DNA of 25,207 nt from Nitrospirota bacterium (GTDB lineage Bacteria; Nitrospirota; Thermodesulfovibrionia; Thermodesulfovibrionales; Magnetobacteriaceae). The position numbers and the translations under genes were made by a program. A model generated the notes under the pieces. It made no database searches and was not told the origin of the DNA. It worked only from the letters and a program-made list of their open reading frames with translations. Positions 22,021 through 25,207 of this stretch are shown here, piece after piece (the first letter of the stretch is position 1; every line of letters begins with the position of its first letter). The stretch is taken from positions 1 through 25,207 of the forward strand of contig JADGAE010000005.1 of assembly GCA_015232165.1 (NCBI GenBank). Direction: 5' to 3'.

Positions 22021-23446
22021 CTTTCAGCCCCTGTATTTCAGGGAGTCCCTGGACATTGTAAACCCCTGTGGTTGTGTGGGAGTTGTTACGTTGTGGTCTG
22101 AACGCTCCAGAGTGCGCAGGAGATTTGAAGAATGCGACATTGACCTTGCCCCTGATACCTCACCCATTGCGGTATTTGGCAACCTCTACGGAAACGGCCT
22201 CAAACACCTCCTGGTCAACCTCCTGTACAATCCACAGATCACATTTCTTGTGGTCTGCGGCAATGATCGCTCCGGGTCACGGCAGGAGCTGGAGGAATTC
22301 TTTGCACGAGGCGTTGAGGCACATACCTCCCTGGGGGTGCAACACAACAGGATCATAGCAACCAACCGTCTGATAGACGCACGGATATCCCCGGGGCTAT
22401 TCAAGAATCCCCCAACCGTGCTCTCCCTGGGAGACATAACCGAGGCTGATTTCGACAAGAGGCTGTTAGGGTTATTTCGCTCTGCCGGATTTGACAATTG
22501 CGGTGTTGTCGATACAGAGAGGGTCAGGCTCGAGCTGACGGAGCCACAGGTGGCCTCTTTCCCGTGCAATCACAGGGGGTTTACGATCATTAGGGAGACG
22601 CCCCTGGAGGCATGGAAGGAGCTTGTCTTTTGTCTGCATCGCTTTGCCCCCGTTGTAAACCTTGGTGCAAAGAAGGGCAATCGTAAGGAGCTGCAAAACG
22701 TCAAGGTGGTCGTCGAAAGACCCGCCGAAGAACCCGTCGAACTCCTTGCGCGGTATGGCTTTGAACTTGAGACATTTCACCGGTATCAGCAGCGGCTGTT
22801 AAGTCCCGATATCAGGGGCGATGAGACATACAACTACGGCAACCGTATAAACGCCTGGTTTGGTGTCGATTCCATATCGGAGTGCATCAAGCGACTCAGG
22901 GACAACCCCCAGGACAGGGGTGCCTTTATTGGCCTGTGGGATGCACGCTCAGACCTCACAATACTCCGGGGCAGACCGTGCATGGTCTCCATCTTCCTGA
23001 GGGTCTTTGATGGCAAACTTACCCTCAATGCCACCTTCCGTACCCACAATGCAGTAGATGCCTGGCTGCAAAATTTTTACGGCCTGATGAAGGTCCAGGA
23101 CGTTATCAGCAGGGGTGTTGACATACCCCCGGGGGCCGTCACGATAATAAGCCACTCTATAAGCATCAACACCGCCGACCACGAACGCGTCTTAGGGGTC
23201 GTCAAGGAAAAGCGGTTTGAGTTCACCCCCGACCCACACGGGCAGTTCGACATAAAGGTGGAAGACGGCCTTATCGTAGCCACCCACGTCTACGAGGGCA
23301 ACGTCATCGCCAGGTACAAGAGCAAAAAGGCGGAACGTATCCAGTATGAACTAAAACACGACCATGCCATCTCAGACATCGGTCACGCCATCTACATCGG
23401 CAGAGAACTGGAAAAGGCGGAAAACCTTCTAAAGAGTCTGAAATAA
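21971..23446 (+). CDS. MtrA-like / thymidylate-synthase-like / DUF4346 fusion protein
   Basis: Three domains in 491 residues. About 20-200: similar to the MtrA subunit of methanogen methyltransferase (VGVVTLWS, IAVFGNLYGNGLKHLL, VVCGNDRSGSRQ). About 270-400: thymidylate-synthase-like (NAWFGVDSISECIKRLRDNPQDRG, RPCMVSIFLRVFDGKLTL with a candidate catalytic Cys337, then FRTHNAVDAWLQNFYGL). About 415-490: the C-terminal domain DPHGQFDIKVEDGLIVATHVY...GHAIYIGRELEKAE of DUF4346 type. The TS Asp of the R-S-x-D motif is Asn360 here, so dUMP or dCMP specificity may be altered. The start is uncertain: ATG 21971 or GTG 22001, neither with a Shine-Dalgarno, both inside the previous gene. The stop TAA is shared with the end of element copy J. 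Confidence 0.75.
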   Translation: MLESRAGQTVVPEKRSDFQPLYFRESLDIVNPCGCVGVVTLWSERSRVRRRFEECDIDLAPDTSPIAVFGNLYGNGLKHLLVNLLYNPQITFLVVCGNDRSGSRQELEEFFARGVEAHTSLGVQHNRIIATNRLIDARISPGLFKNPPTVLSLGDITEADFDKRLLGLFRSAGFDNCGVVDTERVRLELTEPQVASFPCNHRGFTIIRETPLEAWKELVFCLHRFAPVVNLGAKKGNRKELQNVKVVVERPAEEPVELLARYGFELETFHRYQQRLLSPDIRGDETYNYGNRINAWFGVDSISECIKRLRDNPQDRGAFIGLWDARSDLTILRGRPCMVSIFLRVFDGKLTLNATFRTHNAVDAWLQNFYGLMKVQDVISRGVDIPPGAVTIISHSISINTADHERVLGVVKEKRFEFTPDPHGQFDIKVEDGLIVATHVYEGNVIARYKSKKAERIQYELKHDHAISDIGHAIYIGRELEKAENLLKSLK

Positions 23447-23525
23447 AAAAGTGGTGTGTGCTTTGAAAAGAAAAAGGGAGAAGGACTCTGTCCATTTTAG
23501 ACAGGGGCGGCTCGCCTCTCGTATT
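23440..23525 (-). mobile_element. Dispersed element fragment, copy J, at the stop codon of the TS fusion gene
   Basis: ATAAAAAAGTGGTG, GTGC and TTTGAAAAGAAAAAGGGAG align with the GGGTGCATAAA-type end of copy G. It continues with GGGAGAAGGACTCTGTCC, a decayed form of the terminator hairpin in copy I, and GGGGCGGCTCGCC. The TAA stop of the upstream gene (23444-23446) lies inside the conserved ATAAAAAAG of the element. Confidence 0.55.
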
Positions 23526-23763
23526 GACTTTGCAGGTTTGTTTTTTTTAACATAGTACAGGTTAAATATACAAAAATAAAGATTAAAAGGACGTAAAAAT
23601 CATGGATGGCAGTGAGGGCTGTCTGCCGGCAACCAATGGATTAATACCCGCCTGATACCTTAGCCTTACGGATGCCTTCGTGCCCTTGCACGTTGCCCAA
23701 TATGGTTGGTTCTTTGCGTTGTCTACCGGAGAGGTCGTCTCTGCGTCACGGGCTTGAAACTGC
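23526..23763 (+). promoter_or_regulatory. Long structured leader of the Nramp gene
   Basis: About 160-200 nt with no ORF or Shine-Dalgarno. Hairpins visible: GGCAG (23608-23612)/CTGCC (23623-23627) and CGGAGA (23727-23732)/TCTCTG (23738-23743, one G-U pair) 20 nt before the ATG. A possible promoter is TTGACT (23526-23531) but the -10 is not convincing. I found no match to the manganese yybP-ykoY or Mg M-box conserved loops. Confidence 0.4.
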
Positions 23764-24990
23764 ATGACGAACCGTTGGCGTAGTTTTATAATACTCTTGT
23801 CAATCGTAGGCCCCGGGGTCATAACGGCCAACGTTGATAACGATGCCGGAGGGATTACGACCTACTCCCTTGCGGGGGCGCATTTTGGCTATTCCCTGTT
23901 GTGGTCGCTGCTACCTATAACAATAGCGCTTATCGTGGTTCAGGAGATGTCTTCACGGATGGGTGTGGTTACCGGCAAGGGGCTTGCCGAACTCATACGT
24001 GAAAACTACGGCGTTAAGACGACCTTCTGGCTCATGTTGGCCCTGTCCGTGACAAACATCGGCAACACGGCGGCAGAATTTGCTGGCTGGGCGGCCAGCA
24101 ACGAACTCTTTGGCCTCAACAAATATATCTCCGTTCCACTGGGGGCGCTGCTTGTCTGGTTGCTTGTTGTAAAGGGCACCTATCAAATCGTAGAGAAGGT
24201 GTTTCTGGCGGTATGTGTGGTCTACCTGGTGTATATACCGGCGGCGTTTATGGCCAAACCGCAGTGGTCGCAAGTGGCGACGGAGATGTTCAGGCCGTCC
24301 TTCAGGTTTGACACGGCCTATATTGTAATGCTGATCGGGATGATCGGGACGACAATAGCACCGTGGATGCAGTTCTACCTACAGTCCTCGATCGTAGAAA
24401 AGGGGATAAAGAAAGAGACATACTGGGCCTCCCGCATAGACGTGGTCTTTGGATGTTTCATGGTGGACATAATCGCGTTGTTTATCATTGTTGCCTGCGG
24501 GGCAACGCTCTTTAAAGCCGGCGCCCACGTAGACACCGCCAAGGATGTTGCCGTGGCACTTGAACCAATGGCAGGCCGCTATGCCTCGATACTCTTTGGA
24601 ATTGGCCTGGCCAACGCCTCCCTGTTTTCGGCCTCCATACTACCCCTGGCAACGGCATACTCCATATGTGAAGGAATGGGCTTTGAGGCCGGCGTCAACA
24701 AAAGCTTTCGCGATGCACCCATCTTTATGACACTATACACGGTCTTTATCGTCATTGGCGCCATGATCGTCATGCTGCCTGGTATCCCGCTGATTGCCGT
24801 CATGTGGATGTCTCAGGTGGTCAACGGCGTCTTGCTGCCCTTTGTGCTGGTCTTTATGCTCCTGCTTATTAACAAAAAAGACCTCATGGGAGACTATGTA
24901 AACAGAAAAACCTTTAACTGGATCGCATGGGGTACGACGATAATCATGGTAGCGCTGACTCTATTGTTTTTGGTGTCAATGCTTTTTTAA
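23764..24990 (+). CDS. Nramp-family metal transporter with non-canonical metal site
   Basis: 408 residues with about 11 membrane helices and the Nramp fold start GPGVITANVDNDAGGITTYS. In canonical MntH the first unwound helix reads D-P-G-N and helix 6 carries M-P-H; here they are V-D-N-D-A-G-G-I and GTTIAPWMQFYLQSS, so the soft Met ligand position is changed. Such relatives include proteins with altered metal preference (Mg2+ or others), but substrate is not predictable from sequence. The ATG has no Shine-Dalgarno and follows a foldable leader, so translation may be controlled by RNA structure. No dedicated regulator is adjacent. Confidence 0.8.
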   Translation: MTNRWRSFIILLSIVGPGVITANVDNDAGGITTYSLAGAHFGYSLLWSLLPITIALIVVQEMSSRMGVVTGKGLAELIRENYGVKTTFWLMLALSVTNIGNTAAEFAGWAASNELFGLNKYISVPLGALLVWLLVVKGTYQIVEKVFLAVCVVYLVYIPAAFMAKPQWSQVATEMFRPSFRFDTAYIVMLIGMIGTTIAPWMQFYLQSSIVEKGIKKETYWASRIDVVFGCFMVDIIALFIIVACGATLFKAGAHVDTAKDVAVALEPMAGRYASILFGIGLANASLFSASILPLATAYSICEGMGFEAGVNKSFRDAPIFMTLYTVFIVIGAMIVMLPGIPLIAVMWMSQVVNGVLLPFVLVFMLLLINKKDLMGDYVNRKTFNWIAWGTTIIMVALTLLFLVSMLF

Positions 24991-25022
24991 GAGGAGACAT
25001 AAAGACTTATAAGGAGGGAAAA

Positions 25023-25127
25023 ATGAGTATCAGGCGGATAGGAGAGTGCTCTGAGAAATATATATGGATAAACGCAATAGATTACAAAGGATTTGAACTG
25101 AGCTGGTTTGAATGTGATATAGAATAA
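25023..25127 (+). CDS. Small ORF of 34 residues
   Basis: ATG at 25023 is preceded by AAGGAGGG (25011-25018) at about 4 nt, much better than the start of the Nramp gene 33 nt upstream of it. The peptide begins MSIRRIGECSEKYIW and ends FELSWFECDIE, with two Cys residues and several aromatic and acidic residues but no recognisable family. A second Shine-Dalgarno-like AAAAGGAGAGG follows the stop at 25128 without an obvious start. It could be a small expressed protein or the truncated remnant of a longer gene, the next 50 bases being followed by repeat copy K. Confidence 0.45.
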   Translation: MSIRRIGECSEKYIWINAIDYKGFELSWFECDIE

Positions 25128-25177
25128 AAAGGAGAGGAACACAGGTTTTTTCAGGCATGATAATTGAGTGTGAAATA

Positions 25178-25207
25178 ATGGGGTCAAGGGGACTGGTCCC
25201 CTTGCAG
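25178..25207 (+). repeat. Dispersed element, copy K, cut by the window end
   Basis: ATGGGGTCAAGGGGAC followed by TGGTCCCCTTGCAG, identical to the start of the cores of copies F and I. The rest is beyond the window. Confidence 0.6.

Noticed and set aside
23600..23700. Resemblance of the Nramp leader to a manganese (yybP-ykoY) riboswitch or a TPP riboswitch segment
   Set aside because: The conserved loop sequences of those classes are not present in the right order; only isolated short matches.

Overview
The window looks like a chromosomal stretch of a diderm, probably anaerobic or microaerophilic bacterium of moderate GC content. An LpxL/HtrB-type acyltransferase implies a lipid A-like outer membrane. 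A homocitrate/(Re)-citrate-synthase-type enzyme coupled to NAD-type isocitrate dehydrogenase, an MtrA-like/thymidylate-synthase/DUF4346 fusion, fused MFS-spermidine-synthase proteins and many G/C-rich dispersed repeats would suit a Nitrospirota genome, possibly of the magnetotactic 'Ca. Magnetobacterium' kind. That placement is inference from gene content and memory of the repeat style, not from a search.

Layout. 1-145: tail of a GltD-like oxidoreductase. 388-894: leuD with its own terminator. 1048-2205 (minus): tpiA-secG operon behind a near-consensus promoter. 2523-3338 (minus): a methyltransferase with a foldable 5' leader. 4175-6269: gatB followed 1 nt later by a Nudix hydrolase. 6445-12407 (minus): one apparent operon of a receiver-HDOD protein and two tandem paralogues of a membrane/spermidine-synthase-like fusion. 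12516-13079 (minus): an exported protein of unknown function. 13716-15334: a pilin-like protein, then an LpxL-family acyltransferase. 15442-17917 (minus): pstA-pstB without pstC or pstS, preceded by a decayed EF-hand/dockerin-like coding remnant. 18967-21311: overlapping citrate/homocitrate synthase and isocitrate dehydrogenase genes. 21400-23446: a ParB/Srx-motif protein overlapping the MtrA-TS-DUF4346 fusion. 23764-24990: an atypical Nramp transporter with a long leader. 25023-25127: a 34-residue ORF with a strong Shine-Dalgarno.

The most striking feature is a family of short non-coding elements, at least eleven copies or pieces in 25 kb. They share a G/C-rich, hairpin-forming core (GGGGTCAAGGGGAC..., ending near CCCCTTTCTTTC) joined to two alternative kinds of ends, GGGTGCATAAA or TATAGCGCGTTTCGATTG. 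The copy at 14118-14310 has 11-bp perfect terminal inverted repeats and an 8-bp target duplication, so the family is, or was, mobile (MITE-like). In five places an element end lies at a gene's stop codon, each time the same end of the element. One copy supplies the last 41 residues and the stop of the Nudix protein. I saw no tRNA, rRNA, CRISPR array or full-length transposase gene.
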